A stretch of DNA of 64,000 nt. It comes from Chrysopilus asiliformis (taxonomy: Eukaryota > Arthropoda > Insecta > Diptera > Rhagionidae). Under the pieces are notes generated by a model that had not been told where the DNA came from, ran no database searches, and saw only the letters and a list, made by a program, of their open reading frames with translations. The stretch is taken from positions 36,669,943 through 36,733,942 of the forward strand of contig OZ035962.1 in assembly GCA_964034945.1 (NCBI GenBank), given 5' to 3'. Below are positions 11,842-23,509 of the stretch, in pieces. The translations under genes and the position numbers were made by a program. Numbering within the stretch: the stretch's first letter is position 1; every line of letters begins with the position of its first letter.

Positions 11842-12807
11842 GGGGAGAGCGGGGCCGAAAGTTCCCGTGGTAAGTTGTTCCGATCGAAATTGCGCCAATA
11901 TGAAAAGAGATAGGTATGCGTTTTAAAAACGTTACGTGATGTCAAGTAACTGTGCATTTTTGGCAGCCAGTTTAGTACCCACTACAACGTTGAGTGGGTG
12001 GCTGTGGTGAGTGAGGTGCTTATAAGTCACGGAAGTAAATATTTTCGTCTTCGCATTTTTTGGTCTTTTTTGATAAATATGGAAGCTACCACTATTGTGA
12101 AGTATTTTATAATAAATAATTAAAGTCATAAAACGTTGCGTAATGTGGTAGTGGTTTTTGTTATCACGCAAGGACAAAACTTTACATTGACATACTTTGG
12201 AAAAAATGGGGCTAGTTGATCCGTTTCTTTGGGGCTAGTTGTGACTAGGAAAAACAGAGCCCATAGTATTTCTTTTTACTATTTACACATGATTTTCGAT
12301 TTCAAAAAAATTGAGAGCCGGAGAAAAGCCAGTAACCGTTTTCAACAATGACATAAAAGCAATACTAGTAGAATATCTTGTGAAAAAAATTTTTTTAAGT
12401 TTTTTTAATATATGCTTGTTTTTTTAACATTTTTGAAGAATGTTTGTTTTAGTTGATTTTTTAAATAAATGTACAAAATGAATAAAATAAATTGAGTTTT
12501 TTCAATTTAAAAAAACTGTACATTTCCTTTTAATATAGCTACATGTTTAGTATAAACAATTTGCCCCAGCAGTAGAACAATTGACCCCGAATTGGGGCAA
12601 ATTGTGCCTTTCCGACTTGCTTCACAAAAATTGTTGTGTACTAAAAAATAATAAAAAAAAAAGCCAAAATGACTTTAAATCCATTTAAGACCTTAAATTT
12701 AAGACCTTATAGTCTTATCATTTCTAGAAGTCAATTTGATTGCATTATGTTATATCGGTGTATTTTGCAAGTTTTTCAAAATCGGAACTGTCGGCCCCGC
12801 TCTCCCC
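11842..12807. mobile_element. TA-flanked MITE with GGGGAGAGCGGGGCCGA ends (966 bp)
   Basis: GGGGAGAGCGGGGCCGAAAG at the left is mirrored at the right (GGGGAGAGCGGGGCCGACAG read inward) between TA at 11840-11841 and 12808-12809. The interior repeats GGGGCTAGTTG and GGGGCAAATTG motifs. No transposase is present. Confidence 0.85.
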
Positions 12808-12925
12808 TACAGTTTATACTAACGCGTTAGTACGTTCGGAGCCCTGAAATGTGAAACTAACGCTCGTTGTGACACGTCATTGTGTTTTCGCTATAAGTTG
12901 AAGTAAATACGTAGAAATTATAGCA

Positions 12926-13715
12926 TTCAGCACCGAGACAAGTTTAAGGAACTGGGTTTCGGTGCTAGAATCTTCGAGAACCGGGTACCCGGTTCTGGAA
13001 CCGGTGCTGAAAATGTAAATAAAAAATAAGAAATTACCAGTAAAGAATTGCAATTGCAACATTAAATTTAAACCTATACCACGGAACAATTACTATTATA
13101 GAAAGGAAAGCTCTAACAATTTTTTTTGCGTTGGAAGCGTACATCCGAAAATTACAGTTAAAAAATTCACATTTTGAATGACTGTGGCATTATAAGAAAA
13201 CATCATATTTGATTTTTTTCAACGAGTGTATGACAGCAGAAAGGAGAAGTAAGACAACAAAACCAATTTCTATAGTGTAGTGCTTACTCTAGTGGAAGTT
13301 AATGAGGAAAGGTCTTATTTTCCATTCTATATAATAGTTGTTCCCTGCCTATACATAAAAAAACCATTTTAACTTTACAGGAAATTTAATACTTTCTGTG
13401 AGCGCATATAAATCTATTATATTGTCGTTGTTTTAAAGAGACTTTGTAAAGAAAATGTAATCGGATGGCTTAATTTTGCATTAATCTTTTAATTTACAGT
13501 TATTATTAACAGAAATATGTACTTACAAATATGTATTTCGTATATATTCAGCAGCGAACGAACAGTATTTTGATATTTTAGCATGTAAGAAATTGCTTGC
13601 TTTCAGCACCGAAAACCGGGTAATTTTACCCAATTCAAACCCGGTTTTCGGTTCCAGAAAATGGCCGGAATTCCCGGAAACCGGGTTTCGGGAACCCGGT
13701 ATTGAATGCTCTAGT
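12926..13715. repeat. ACCGGGT-rich inverted-repeat region
   Basis: GCATTCAGCACCG at about 12924 is loosely mirrored by CCGGTATTGAATGC near 13697, and both ends carry palindromic ACCGGGT/ACCCGGT clusters (12960-13010, 13610-13700). A comparable cluster is at 20560-20725. Probably a degenerate hAT-type MITE; no target duplication could be established. Confidence 0.35.
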
Positions 13716-13839
13716 TCTAGTAGAAATGTTTCGAAAACCCAAATTTTTCCTTCAGCGTCATTCTTTATGCTTACCATCTCATTGCAGTGGGCAGCTTCAC
13801 TCCCAAACGCAATTGTAAGTTTACTGTATTCTTATTAGG

Positions 13840-14490
13840 ATAGAATATAAAGTTCAAATGCAAAGAAATCAGCGCGGAAAAATCAAATTTGAACGATTAA
13901 TTTAGTGTTCGGTATGTGTGTTCTTTATTGCTAAATGATGATAAACATTCTTTATGTAAAATTTAATGAAACAAAGCAGTTCATATTTCGTTCTTTAAGT
14001 TTTCTTTAAAAAGGAGCCATCAAAGATTTCTGTAAAAAAAATACCTCAGGCCTTTAACTTGCATTTCGTAAATCGAATTTTTCTTTTAATGTACAAAAAC
14101 TTTGTTCCCACCAATAAGAAATATGAAAACAAAAGCACAAGTTTTACTGAATGACATTTTTTCAACAGAAAATTGTATCTGTGACACTTCCTGAAAATAA
14201 AAAACGTGTCGGGTACTTCAATATTTACATTAATCAAATTTAAAATACAGATTGACTTATACGCAAACAAAAGATTTGTAGAATCAATAAAAATAAGTAT
14301 CACTTGTTTGTTTTCAATGTTAAATACTTTGATTGTTTATCATTTCTGTTCGTATTTGGGGTTTTTTTTTTACTTTGCATATCAGCTGAAAAAACTTAAT
14401 TTGTTTGATTGCAATTTGTAAAAACGTGACATTCCGGAAATTATGTGAGTTTAACTTCCTATTATTTGATTTTTAGCAGTTTAATAAATT
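13840..14490. other. No gene seen
   Basis: AT-rich sequence. The ORFs of 70-85 codons overlap on both strands and show no domain or codon pattern. Confidence 0.5.
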
Positions 14491-14499
14491 TCTACTTTC

Positions 14500-14940
14500 T
14501 TATAAGAAGTATAATAAAATATTGATTATTCATGAAAAATTTCGACCTCTTAATTTTACCTAAAAAACATAAAAAATAGCTACAATTGCCAGGGGCCAAC
14601 CGTCAAATAAACAAAATATTTATTTAAAAAAAAATCCATAAGCAGTGGTGCGATTGAATTTTGATGCATGGAAAAGTTATGTAAAATCCTATTCGAACCA
14701 CATTTTGTTGCTCTATTTTTTTTTCGGTAAACTAACCGTTTTCGAGAAAAGCCTAAAGAAAAGGTTTCGTTTGTATGGGGGAGGGGGAAAATATCGGTTG
14801 GATTTTGCCCGTTCGCTTAGCATTCCCATTTTCGAGAAACACATCAGTAAAAAAATCCAGTCTTTAGCTCGGCCCGTCCGAAAGTTATAGTGTTCACGGA
14901 CAGGCAGACAGATAGACGCGCTTTTCAGTAGTCTATCCAG
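14500..14940 (+). repeat. R1 dispersed repeat copy
   Basis: It starts with TTCATGAAAAATTTCGACCT (also at 49353), then CTACAATTGCCAGGGGCCAA, TTATGTAAAATCCTATTC, GTTTCGTTTGTATGGGGGA and a short GACAGGCAGACAGATAGACG core at 14899. Confidence 0.7.
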
Positions 14941-15018
14941 GCAACAGCTGGAGACAATAGAATTTCCCACATTTTTTACTTTTACTAGAACTCGATATCT
15001 CAAACCGGTATCGATATA

Positions 15019-15308
15019 CACTCATACCTCGCTATACGGCCGCTCTTTATAGGGCTTTTCGCTATAACTGCCTTCTTTAATTATGGCATTTTTTCGATTT
15101 ACGGCCCAAAATGTTTCGTTATACGGCGATTCTCTCGAAAACTAATGGTATAGTTATGTTTGTGAAATGAATTGAAGAGAATAATATTTGCAACAATTTT
15201 ATCTTTTGCTGTTATTTGTTCTACGGTAAAAGTTATTGAAATATTTTTATTAAAACGTAAAAAAAACAGATTTTTGCGAATTGCAACTGAAATTTTTTTC
15301 AAAGAGTG
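15019..15308. mobile_element. pogo-like MITE (290 bp)
   Basis: Starts CACTCATACCTCGCTATACG after TA (15017-15018) and ends TTCAAAGAGTG before TA (15309-15310). 'ACCTCGCTATA' plus internal TTCGTTATACGGCGATTCTC is the pattern of pogo/Tigger-derived MITEs. The terminal match is short, so the right boundary is less certain. Confidence 0.4.
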
Positions 15309-15310
15309 TA

Positions 15311-16260
15311 GTTACCAAGTCTGATTTTTTTTATGTAGGTTCAGCAGACCTTTTAATGCCGAAGCACAGCTCAGGATGGTCGGAAGAACGAAAGGAGATG
15401 TCGGTCTATGTTTTCCTTGAACTTTTGCGGGTTATGGTCCGAAGGGGAACACATCGGATGGTAAATCGTTCCAAAGTCTTGTCGTGAAGGCGGAATGAAG
15501 GAACCCCTAAACTTTACTGTACAAAAACGGGGAGGCTCAAGGAAGAAGTCGTGCGAGAGGGTCTAAGGAAAATATTCCGTGGAGGAATAAGTTGGGAAAT
15601 TTCGGTGGAACATTTCCCATGGAAATATCTATAGAATATGCAGAGTACGCTAACAGAGCGACGATGCTCGAGAGACGGTAGTGAATCTGTCAAAGATTTG
15701 TCTCCAATCAATTCGGTTCAGCCTCTTTGAGCTGATCGATGTGGCTATTTTTTTGAGGATCCCCCATGTCTCATTCAGAGCAAAAGTACTTATCATTATG
15801 ATAACATAACATATAGTTATGAATTTTTCTTCCGATATAATTCGCATGTGAACAACTTAGGGTGTGAATTAATATTTGTTTTGCTTTGCTTTATCAGTCG
15901 TGAAGTTTTTTTCTGTTAACCTGCAGTAGATCCAGTGCAATTGTGGCATTGTTTTATTACCGTGTAGGCCATATTGTTTCGTGCTCAAGAGAGTGATGAA
16001 TCCCTCGCCAGACAGAGTAATGTCACTCCTCCTGCTCCTTTTTACAGAAATTGTTTATTTATTGGATAAATCATAGCAACTTGCGAGAAGTATATATATT
16101 TCACCAAGCATATTTATGTTGTTGGTGAAAAAATGTTTGAGGGAATCATAGTGAGTGCATTTGTTCAAAAATCCAATTAACTTTTGTCTCGAATACAAAC
16201 GTTTTTTCGGAAAGAATTTATAAAACGAGAATTATCCAAAAATATATTTCAACCGAATGT
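15311..16260. other. No identified gene; GC-richer block at 15330-15790
   Basis: The 15330-15790 block is less AT-rich, with partial open frames on both strands, none recognised. It could be a decayed retroelement segment or an untranslated exon. Confidence 0.35.
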
Positions 16261-16268
16261 TTAAAACA

Positions 16269-16279
16269 TTTATTTTATT
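16269..16279 (-). promoter_or_regulatory. Overlapping poly(A) signals
   Basis: Two overlapping AATAAA hexamers on the minus strand, about 72 bases after the stop of the 63-aa frame. Supports but does not prove transcription; AT-rich DNA gives such hexamers by chance. Confidence 0.3.
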
Positions 16280-16350
16280 GAATAAACATTTACAAAAAAT
16301 CTTTTAACTTCAAAAATACTAAAATATGACTAGGTTTGAAAAAAACCTGC

Positions 16351-16542
16351 TTATCTATGGTTGATGACACGCATGTTGCTTATATACATCTGAGTATAGA
16401 TTTTTTTTTCTTGTTCGCTGGTTAAGCCGAAATTTCTACCTTCCCATTGTGTTTTGGTTATAGGAGCATCTGTCGTTAAAGTGGACAACCAAATCCAAAT
16501 AAGAATAACGTTTAGTTCAAACCACTCACTCCAAACACGCAT
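16351..16542 (-). CDS. Possible small gene, 63 aa, signal-like N-terminus
   Basis: The frame starts MRVWSEWFELNVILIWIWLS, i.e. a short polar start and a hydrophobic run (about residues 11-20) that could be a signal peptide or anchor. A polar tail follows with GLTSEQEKKIYTQMY. I do not recognise the family. Two overlapping AATAAA signals lie about 72 bases downstream on the same strand (16279-16269), as for a real transcript. A 23-bp piece covering codons KKIYTQM recurs in inverted orientation at 16883-16905. Could be a genuine small membrane or secreted protein, a first exon, or chance. Confidence 0.3.
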   Translation of the reverse strand: MRVWSEWFELNVILIWIWLSTLTTDAPITKTQWEGRNFGLTSEQEKKIYTQMYISNMRVINHR

Positions 16543-17047
16543 TTAAACCGCCGTGTATCAAAACTCACAAAAAAGCTGTTACCGTTTTTCCCATATCTAT
16601 GAAAAAATTTAGCTATTGACCTTAAGAAAATTCGCAGGAATTTTACAATGGCTCAAGGTGAAAAACCCGTTTGCAACACTAAAACTCTAGTGTACCTCTA
16701 AATCGTTCAAATTTGAAATATATCCGCCTTTCTATATATCGTTTGTGTTTTGGCAACTTTGTTGTTGATTATTCGCCAAAATTGGCTTCACTATGCACAC
16801 GAATCTTATAGTCGTTATGTATTTTTTTTTGCGGTCCATCTAAAATAGTTGTAAACAAAGCGTAGGTTAAATAATTTAAAAAAAATCTATACTCAGATGA
16901 ATCGGGTGTTCCAATTGCTTGGACCGATGTTAAATGTGACATCACGCATAATTGCTAAACAAATAAATGTGATTGAGGCTTGAACGTTTAATGATTTTTG
17001 ATATCTGTTTTAAAATTTGACAAGTTCAGTCTTTGGCAATTTCAACC

Positions 17048-17412
17048 ATGGAAAGATTAACGATCGAACAACGTATTAAAGTTATTGAAGCCTATTACAA
17101 AAATGGCTGTTCAAACACAAATGCATTTCGCGCACTTCGTGATTTTTTTGATCAGCCATGATATTCAACTTTTTATGGCCTGAATTGGATGCTATGGATG
17201 TCGATGTTTTGTGGTTTCTACAGGACGGCGCCACATGCCACATAGCCAATTCGACAATGGCCTTATTGAATGAGAAGTTGCCAGGTCGCATCATCTCTCG
17301 AAACAGTGAAGTCAATTGGCCGTTAAGATCGTATAGTTTGACGTCTTTGGATTTCTTCCTTTGGGGTTATCTCAAGAGTAAAGTTTATGCCAATTCAACA
17401 GCTGAAGGATGA
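17048..17412 (+). pseudogene. Deleted Tc1/mariner-like transposase
   Basis: Begins MERLTIEQRIKVIEAYYKNG, the N-terminal helix-turn-helix of this transposase subgroup, and runs about 38 codons to a TGA. A second open piece (17158-17412) holds LWFLQDGATCHIA, with the second catalytic Asp, and SLDFFLWGYLKSK. The middle of the gene, including the first catalytic Asp, is deleted. Element ends were not resolved. Confidence 0.75.
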
Positions 17413-17562
17413 GATAATAGGGCATATTCGTGGGATCGAGGAGCAATTATGCAGAGATGTCATCAAACATTTTGGAGGTGTGTTATCTTTCACACATAAT
17501 TATTGTGTGCCAAATAACATGATTCAATAAGAAAATCAAAAAAAAAATTAACGAATAACACT

Positions 17563-18057
17563 CAGGGTATTCACTATCGTCTTTTAAATTGCGGGTAAAT
17601 TTACCGCTCGGTAATTCAGTCAAATTTAACAGATTCTTACCGAGACGGTAATTTGGTTCATCTAAAAATGAATTACCGGATTCGGTAATTGTATACATGC
17701 CTTGAGTCGTGTTTTCCGGCCCGGTTATTCGGTATCAAGAATCAACCGCGAGTGGCGCTAGTAATGTTTCTAGTTGTCAAATTTTCTCGCTGGCTTTTTG
17801 TTAATCTCATCGGACTGATGCAATTTTTTTCAATTTTGTGGCAACAATAGAAATTCAAAAGAATACATCAAACATGGATTTAAAGGTATGTAATATATTT
17901 TACAATCAAATTCGCAGTTCATGATTTGGTCACGTATCAAATAAAAGCGCTGTTCTCAAATCTGTGCTGTGGGATGTTCACAGCAGAATATTTTCAGTCT
18001 TTTAATATTACCGAAAATACCGAATACCGAATACCGAAGAGGATTGTGAATACCCTC
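17563..18057 (-). mobile_element. MITE 'E', single copy (about 495 bp)
   Basis: Ends CAGGGTATTCAC and GTGAATACCCT(C) are inverted. Inside are palindromes around AATTACCGGATTCGGTAATT. The element is related to the tandem pair at 51685-52655 in reverse orientation. An internal AACATGGATTTAAAG|GTATGT looks like a start codon followed by a splice donor and is kept in all three copies. Confidence 0.75.
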
Positions 18058-18589
18058 ATTGTCTTATTTTCTGTTAACATCGGTGCAAGCCGTTGGAACA
18101 CCCTGTATATAATTTAACTGCAGTGTAGGTTAGCGAATCATAAATTATTTTTTCGCTTTCGATTTCATTCTCAGTGCTTTTTCATGTTTAATGCTTTTGA
18201 ACACAAAAGTTCGCGTAAATGCGGAACTGTGCAGAATTATCAGAAAGTTTCGTATTAATTAAAAATTTTGCGGAACTGTTGTTGGTTGATTGGAATTTGT
18301 GCATCAATGAATTTCGTTTTTTTTTTCATAAAAAATTTGCATTTAACTGGTTTTCGGCTATAATTTTGATTAATTTCAATAAAAAGTTAGATATATTATT
18401 TAATTAGCAAATGCAATATGAAAGAGAAACTTTTGATTTCGCATAGAGAACTGCGTTTAAAATCTAATGGCTTTTAAATTTGCTGAAATTTTTTACTGTT
18501 TTTTAATAGATATTTTTATTACAAACTAACATGTGCACTCGTCGTTGCCAAGTATTTGATATTAATTTTAAAAATACCGAAAACACCCA

Positions 18590-18840
18590 AAATTAGTTTT
18601 TTTTTAAACATTTGAAAACATAAGAAAAGCTACAATTGCCAGGAGCCAATCGTCAAATGATGGCAGATAAAATGTTTATTTAAAAAAATCCATTTGTATA
18701 GGAGAGGAGGGAAGCAGTGGTCCGATTGGATTTTGATGTATGGATGAGTTATGTAAAATCCTATTCTAAACATTTTTATAATTATTTCCATATGACTTGC
18801 CGTTTTCGAAAAAATTTGATAAAAAGCTTTTTTCACAAGG
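18590..18840 (+). repeat. R1 dispersed repeat fragment
   Basis: CTACAATTGCCAGGAGCCAA, GGATTTTGATGTATGGATGA and TTATGTAAAATCCTATTC occur in the R1 order and spacing. The microsatellite core is missing in this copy. Confidence 0.65.
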
Positions 18841-18950
18841 ATAAGGTTTTTATATCGTATAACAAAATAAAAGCGACATAGCGTAACGGAATGACAACTT
18901 TTTTCTTTACATATCAAAATAACGTAACGAAACGAAATTTAAATTCGTTA

Positions 18951-19339
18951 AGGTGCTGCTCCACATGAAAGTAAATACGCGAGTAACTCTCAACAACTCT
19001 CGAGAGTTACTCGCAGGAGGTTGTCCATTTGAGAGCTAATTTCGGCGATTTTTCTCTTTTTAAGACCAATATCTCGATTTTTTTGACATCTTGCTCTGGC
19101 GAGTTCTCGAGAGCTACTAGCGAAATTCAAAAGCCGTTCGTATCTGGCGAGCAACTCCCCGAGAGTTCAGTGGGTGCGTGTCGGTTGACTAGAAATTAGA
19201 ATCACTTTTGACAGCTCGCAGAAACTAGCCCGCGAGTTTTTGCGAGTTTCTGCGAGCGACTCTCAGAGACGTACACGTTTGCGAGTAGCAGCTATCGAGA
19301 GGTTCTCGCCGGCATTTACTCTCATGTGGAGCGGCACCT
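18951..19339. mobile_element. TTA-flanked MITE (PIF/Harbinger-like), 389 bp
   Basis: AGGTGCTGCTCCACATGA at the left mirrors TCATGTGGAGCGGCACCT at the right, flanked by TTA at 18948-18950 and 19340-19342. The interior is made of CTCGAGAGTT/GCGAGTTTCTGCGAG short inverted and direct repeats and is much richer in GC than the flanks. Confidence 0.85.
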
Positions 19340-19687
19340 TTACATAGCAAACGTTACGATTTTTTTTCAAATGAAATGGTTTTACAATTGCTCGTGGTAT
19401 CCGAAAAGAATCTAAAGGCAAAATCTGTCTATAATATGATTTTGCATAGACATTCGACTCTAATTGAAATTTCTATTAAAATTTCGTTCGAAATTCTTAT
19501 GTAAAGTATGTTTATACGATAGCTAACCCAGATTTTGTTTAATTTTAGAAAATGTTCAATCGTGTTTTTAACTAAAGGGTGGTTAAATTTTAAGGGCCGA
19601 TATTGAATGTGAACCACACCTAAACGTCAAGTTTTTTTCTGCATTTCATTTGACATTTCTCAATTTCAGACTAACTCAATTTGAACC

Positions 19688-19785
19688 ATGGAAAGATACA
19701 CAATCGAGCAACGCATTAAAGTTATTCAGGCTTATTATGAAAATGGGCGTTCAAATCAAAATGCATATCGTGCACTTCGTGAAAT
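19688..19785 (+). pseudogene. Transposase N-terminus on left arm
   Basis: Reads MERYTIEQRIKVIQAYYENG and continues with RSNQNAYRALREI before merging with the reverse-strand segment. This is the DNA-binding HTH of the IS630-Tc1-mariner subgroup. It is followed by unrelated frame and is nonfunctional. Confidence 0.7.
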
Positions 19786-20030
19786 ACGGCCCGATGATGC
19801 CGCCAGCCCATAAACCGCACCAAACAGTCACTCTTTGTGGGTGCATTGGTTTTTCGACAATCACTCTTGGATTATCATTCGCCCAAATGCGGCTGTTCTG
19901 CTTATTGACGAATCCACTGAGGTGAAAATGTGCCTCATCACTGAAGATGATTTTCTTCGAAAATTGATCGCCCATTTTCATAATAAGCCTGAATAACTTT
20001 AACGCGTTGCTCGATTGTGTATCTTTCCAT
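19751..20030 (-). pseudogene. Transposase fragment with first catalytic Asp
   Basis: From ATG at 20030 the frame gives the MERYTIEQ start, then jumps into KKIIFSDEAHFHLSGFVNK with the first catalytic Asp (SDEAHF) and VTVWCGLWAGGIIGPYF. Deletions remove the rest of the HTH domain and everything after the first catalytic region. Confidence 0.75.
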
Positions 20031-20145
20031 GGTTCAAATTGAGTTAGTCTGAAATTGAGAAATGTCAAATGAAATGCAGAAAAAAACTTGACGTTTAGGT
20101 GTGGTTCACATTCAACATCGGCCCTTAAAATTTAACCACCCTTTA

Positions 20146-20800
20146 TTTAGTGGTATATTAAAGTACAAGTAAACCAGTGTAACGTAAATATTAAAGTTTT
20201 GGTCAAAAATCTAGGAAGGCGAGCCTTATGTAGTGATTGCTATAGTTAGGGCGATAATTGAACAATTTGCATATGAAATTAGCCGCTTAATGCTCAGAAC
20301 CTCGTAGGTGCTAAATTATTGGCGCTATCAATGTCTCCTAAGAATTTTGTTTTATGCATGTTCTATGTCTATTTTAATTATTAATTGCAACGATTATTTA
20401 ATTGATTAATGCATATAATTAAGCATGTCGTCAAGTAACTTTAAAAAAAATGAAAACCTTGTTTGAAGTGTCATATAAACCATTAAGAGGCCATAAATGG
20501 CACAATATAATATTGTATTTGGTTTAGAGTGCCTAAAAAGAAGTGTTTCTAACAAATCAGTTGCACGAAAATTGGTTTAAAATTATTTTTCCGTACAAAA
20601 ACCAATGATCGGTTTTTTGAACGGTTTTTGGCTTTAAAAAAAACACCGGGTATAACCGGGCAAAAAACAACACCGAAAAAACCGATTAACCGAAGCAAAA
20701 ACACCGGGTAACCGGTTCTTTTTTGACATCCCTAATCTACAGCACATCGGCACATTTGTTTTCAAAAAATGTTGCCTGCGCCCCATTTCTTTCCCTTTTT
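20146..20800. other. No gene; ACCGGG-rich stretch at 20560-20725
   Basis: 20560-20725 has several AACACCGGGT/ACCGGTTA motifs ending TTTTGACATCCCTAA, typical of degraded hAT MITE ends. The rest shows nothing. Confidence 0.4.
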
Positions 20801-20801
20801 A

Positions 20802-21309
20802 CCCCCGTCGCACACTTCAGCTAAGCGAGCTGAACTACGTGAGCTAAGTTTCTCGCTGAAAGTAAAATCCTTAGCATTTGCATTGGCGACCGCACACTTC
20901 AGCGAAACTATGAAACTACATCGCGTAGTCATGGGCGACGCGAACTAAGCTCGCTCACGTAGTTCAGACCTCAACTACGCGAACGACTTTGCTGGCATCG
21001 CTTACACACACATATAAATATTTTCGGCGTTATACAGTGTAGAATCGGTGTTTGCAAAAGTGTAGTATTTTGTGGACATAAAAGTGTAAGGAAAACGTGA
21101 AAATTGAATTCTTTTGCGGAATATTTTCAATCGCGTTAAATAATTTATATCTAAAAATGGCTGCAGATAAAATGGAAAAATGCATATATTTACCGAAAAT
21201 ATCGCCGCGTAGCTTAGCTCAAGTGTGGAACGAGGTGAGCTAACCCAGCTAGGCTATGTAACTATAGCTAGCCTCGCTCACATAGCTTAGTTGAAGTCTG
21301 CGACGGGGG
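20802..21309. mobile_element. TTA-flanked MITE (PIF/Harbinger-like), 508 bp
   Basis: CCCCCGTCGCACACTTCAGC mirrors the right end (CCCCCGTCGCAGACTTCAAC read inward); TTA at 20799-20801 and 21310-21312. The interior is filled with short palindromic AGCTAAGC/GCTCACGTAGTT motifs. No ORF. Confidence 0.85.
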
Positions 21310-21918
21310 TTATCCGCCTAAACGTAATCACTTCCTTGCTGCACTCTTTCTGAATGATGAGAATTTCAGAAATTCTCTTGGTGATTGATGGTAAAAAAAC
21401 AGTTTGAATGCCTCTCATATAATAATCAACACCATCGATTCTTAAACCGACAAATTTAAAAAGAAAATGCCTGCATCCCGCATTCTGACTTTAAAAATCT
21501 GGTCACCTTGCTCATGAAGGAGAGTTGACATCTGCCTAATTGTTCGTCATCCAGCTCAATGTCCCGAAGAATATGTAGCAAAGCGATTATATAGTTTATA
21601 ATTTATGTAGTTTCTATTTATAATAGGAAATGTTTTTAATAACTAAAACAAAGGATTTTCTGATTTGATTTAAAAAAATGCAATATTTAGTGAAACTGTC
21701 TTTAGGTCTCAGGGGCGGGGACTACTGTACCAAGTTTCCGAGACCTACCCTCCCTGAATGAAAGTCTAATACCGCAACTGGTTTACTGTTCTAAGTTTCC
21801 ATGGTCGTAACCCCTCCCCCTGGATGAAAGTCTGGATGCCCGCCTGCATTGTTAGTAGGCGATAGCAGCGGGTCTTCTGAAATTTCGGGAATCGAATCCA
21901 AGTATTTGTGTATTTTAA

Positions 21919-22125
21919 CACGTTCGTGACATCGTGTACCACTGGTGGTACATGTACAGTTTTTTAAAACCGCGCGAGTAAATAGTGCGGTAGTTTTTTT
22001 GTGGACGTAAATTCATATTTCTAAATTATCAAGAAGTAATTTACAACCGCCAGAAAACAAATCGCTAGTGTACCACCCGTGGTACACGATGTCCAAATGT
22101 TAAAAAAGCAAATGTCACGAACGTG
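21919..22125. mobile_element. TTAA-flanked MITE (piggyBac-like), 207 bp
   Basis: CACGTTCGTGAC at the left and GTCACGAACGTG at the right, flanked by TTAA at 21915-21918 and 22126-22129. A second inverted pair, ATCGTGTACCAC, lies inside each end. TTAA target duplication is characteristic of piggyBac (and Kolobok). Confidence 0.85.
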
Positions 22126-22129
22126 TTAA

Positions 22130-23509
22130 CAAGGTTGGTACTCGTTGTCAGAAAATCACAGGTTTCACAGTCCTAACAGACAACACGAATAGAGAAATTG
22201 TGAAAATTATATGTATTGCCAATATCTAAATTTACAAAAAAATACTCTTATTTACATTACTTGAGTATTTTATACCCATTCAACAAATATGCGATTACTA
22301 GATTTATTCTTGGAAATTTTCCATGGTATTTTCCATAGATAACACGTAGACATATTCGAAAAAATATCTAGTAAAATCAGCTGTACTGGTGCCATTAGGG
22401 AGTAAATTTTCCAAAGGAAAATATGTTTCCTGTTTATCTGACCAAAAAACGCAAAATTCCATTATTTTTTAAATGACTCTGACTGATATAGGAAATATTT
22501 GACTCGCGAAACTTCTCCCTACATCGATGCAAATTTGAATACCCTTCACATTTCAACTGCATAAACAAAACGTCATCAGTTACCTCCAAAATTCTCTCAA
22601 ACAGTTATTTAAGTTGTGAGTTGCGTCAGCTTCCGCCTTTGCAAATACCGGCTTTAATATGCCAATTCTTTGACTACTTTTTTTGAGACAAAAAAGAAAA
22701 ATAAAAAAAAGTTGGTCATATATACATATGAATATTGTATATGAATATCAGATATTCAAAGAAAATGTTGCTCGGTGTGAACGACATCATTGGTGCTGAC
22801 TGATATCATGGCCTTTACTCTTGATAAGTACCTAACAAATGTTTTTGTTAAGTACTTATAAAGAATAATAAGTACCTAACACCGAGTTTGCCATTATGGG
22901 CGCCCGTTGGAATTTTTCTAGAAAAGGCCAAAAAAAATGTTTATGGGTAGAGTGAACATCAATTTTTAGGGGCCAACCCGGGACAAGATGAGTAACAGAA
23001 AATAAAACTTAATTTAGATTGGAGCCAAGGGAAAAAAATGAATGATGTGCGCCGCAGGCAAAATTTTTAAACAGAATTCGGCGCAGTATTTAAATGAAGA
23101 GATACACAGTTCCAAGCTAAAATGAACTTAACTTTTTGCAGTCAGTACGCTTTATAAATAGTCGTAACCGAAAAATAAAAATTAAGAGAGATGCGCCGCA
23201 GATCATATTTTTTGAGATAATCATCCTTTTGTGGAAAATTGTGGGAAAAAATTCGCGAACATTTCAAGTAAGGTGGAAATGGAAAATGGGAAGGATGTGA
23301 ACATCAAGGGATGATTAAAAAGTGTGAGGGGTAAGGGCCGGGTAAGCAGGAGAAGAGGGGGGTTGGGAAAGAGGTGGGAAGCAGAGCGGAAAAAGAGAGG
23401 GAAAGCGAGGGAGGATGGTACGGCGGGGAGCAGAGAAGTGTGAGGGGCTGGTATCCTAAGTTGTGCTTCGGCATTAAAGGGTCATCCCCTAAGCTCTGGC
23501 TGACACTAT
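22130..23509. other. No gene; purine-rich strand-asymmetric block
   Basis: 23290-23440 is a G+A-rich run (for example GGGAAAGCGAGGGAGGATGG). I see no ORF or repeat match otherwise. Confidence 0.45.

Larger units (their letters stand above)
19575..20143. mobile_element. Foldback mariner-like element with two 5' ends (569 bp)
   Basis: Left AAGGGTGGTTAAATTTTAAG is mirrored at the right, with TA at 19573-19574 and 20144-20145. Both arms (about 170-210 bp) carry the same 5' end and the start MERYTIEQR of a transposase, facing each other. Between them on the minus strand is an internal catalytic segment. Related 5' ends occur at 24370 and 53624. Confidence 0.85.

Noticed and set aside
13523..13838. 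81-84 codon ORFs over the ACCGGGT cluster
   Set aside because: Overlapping on both strands over palindromic ACCCGGTT motifs; not coding.
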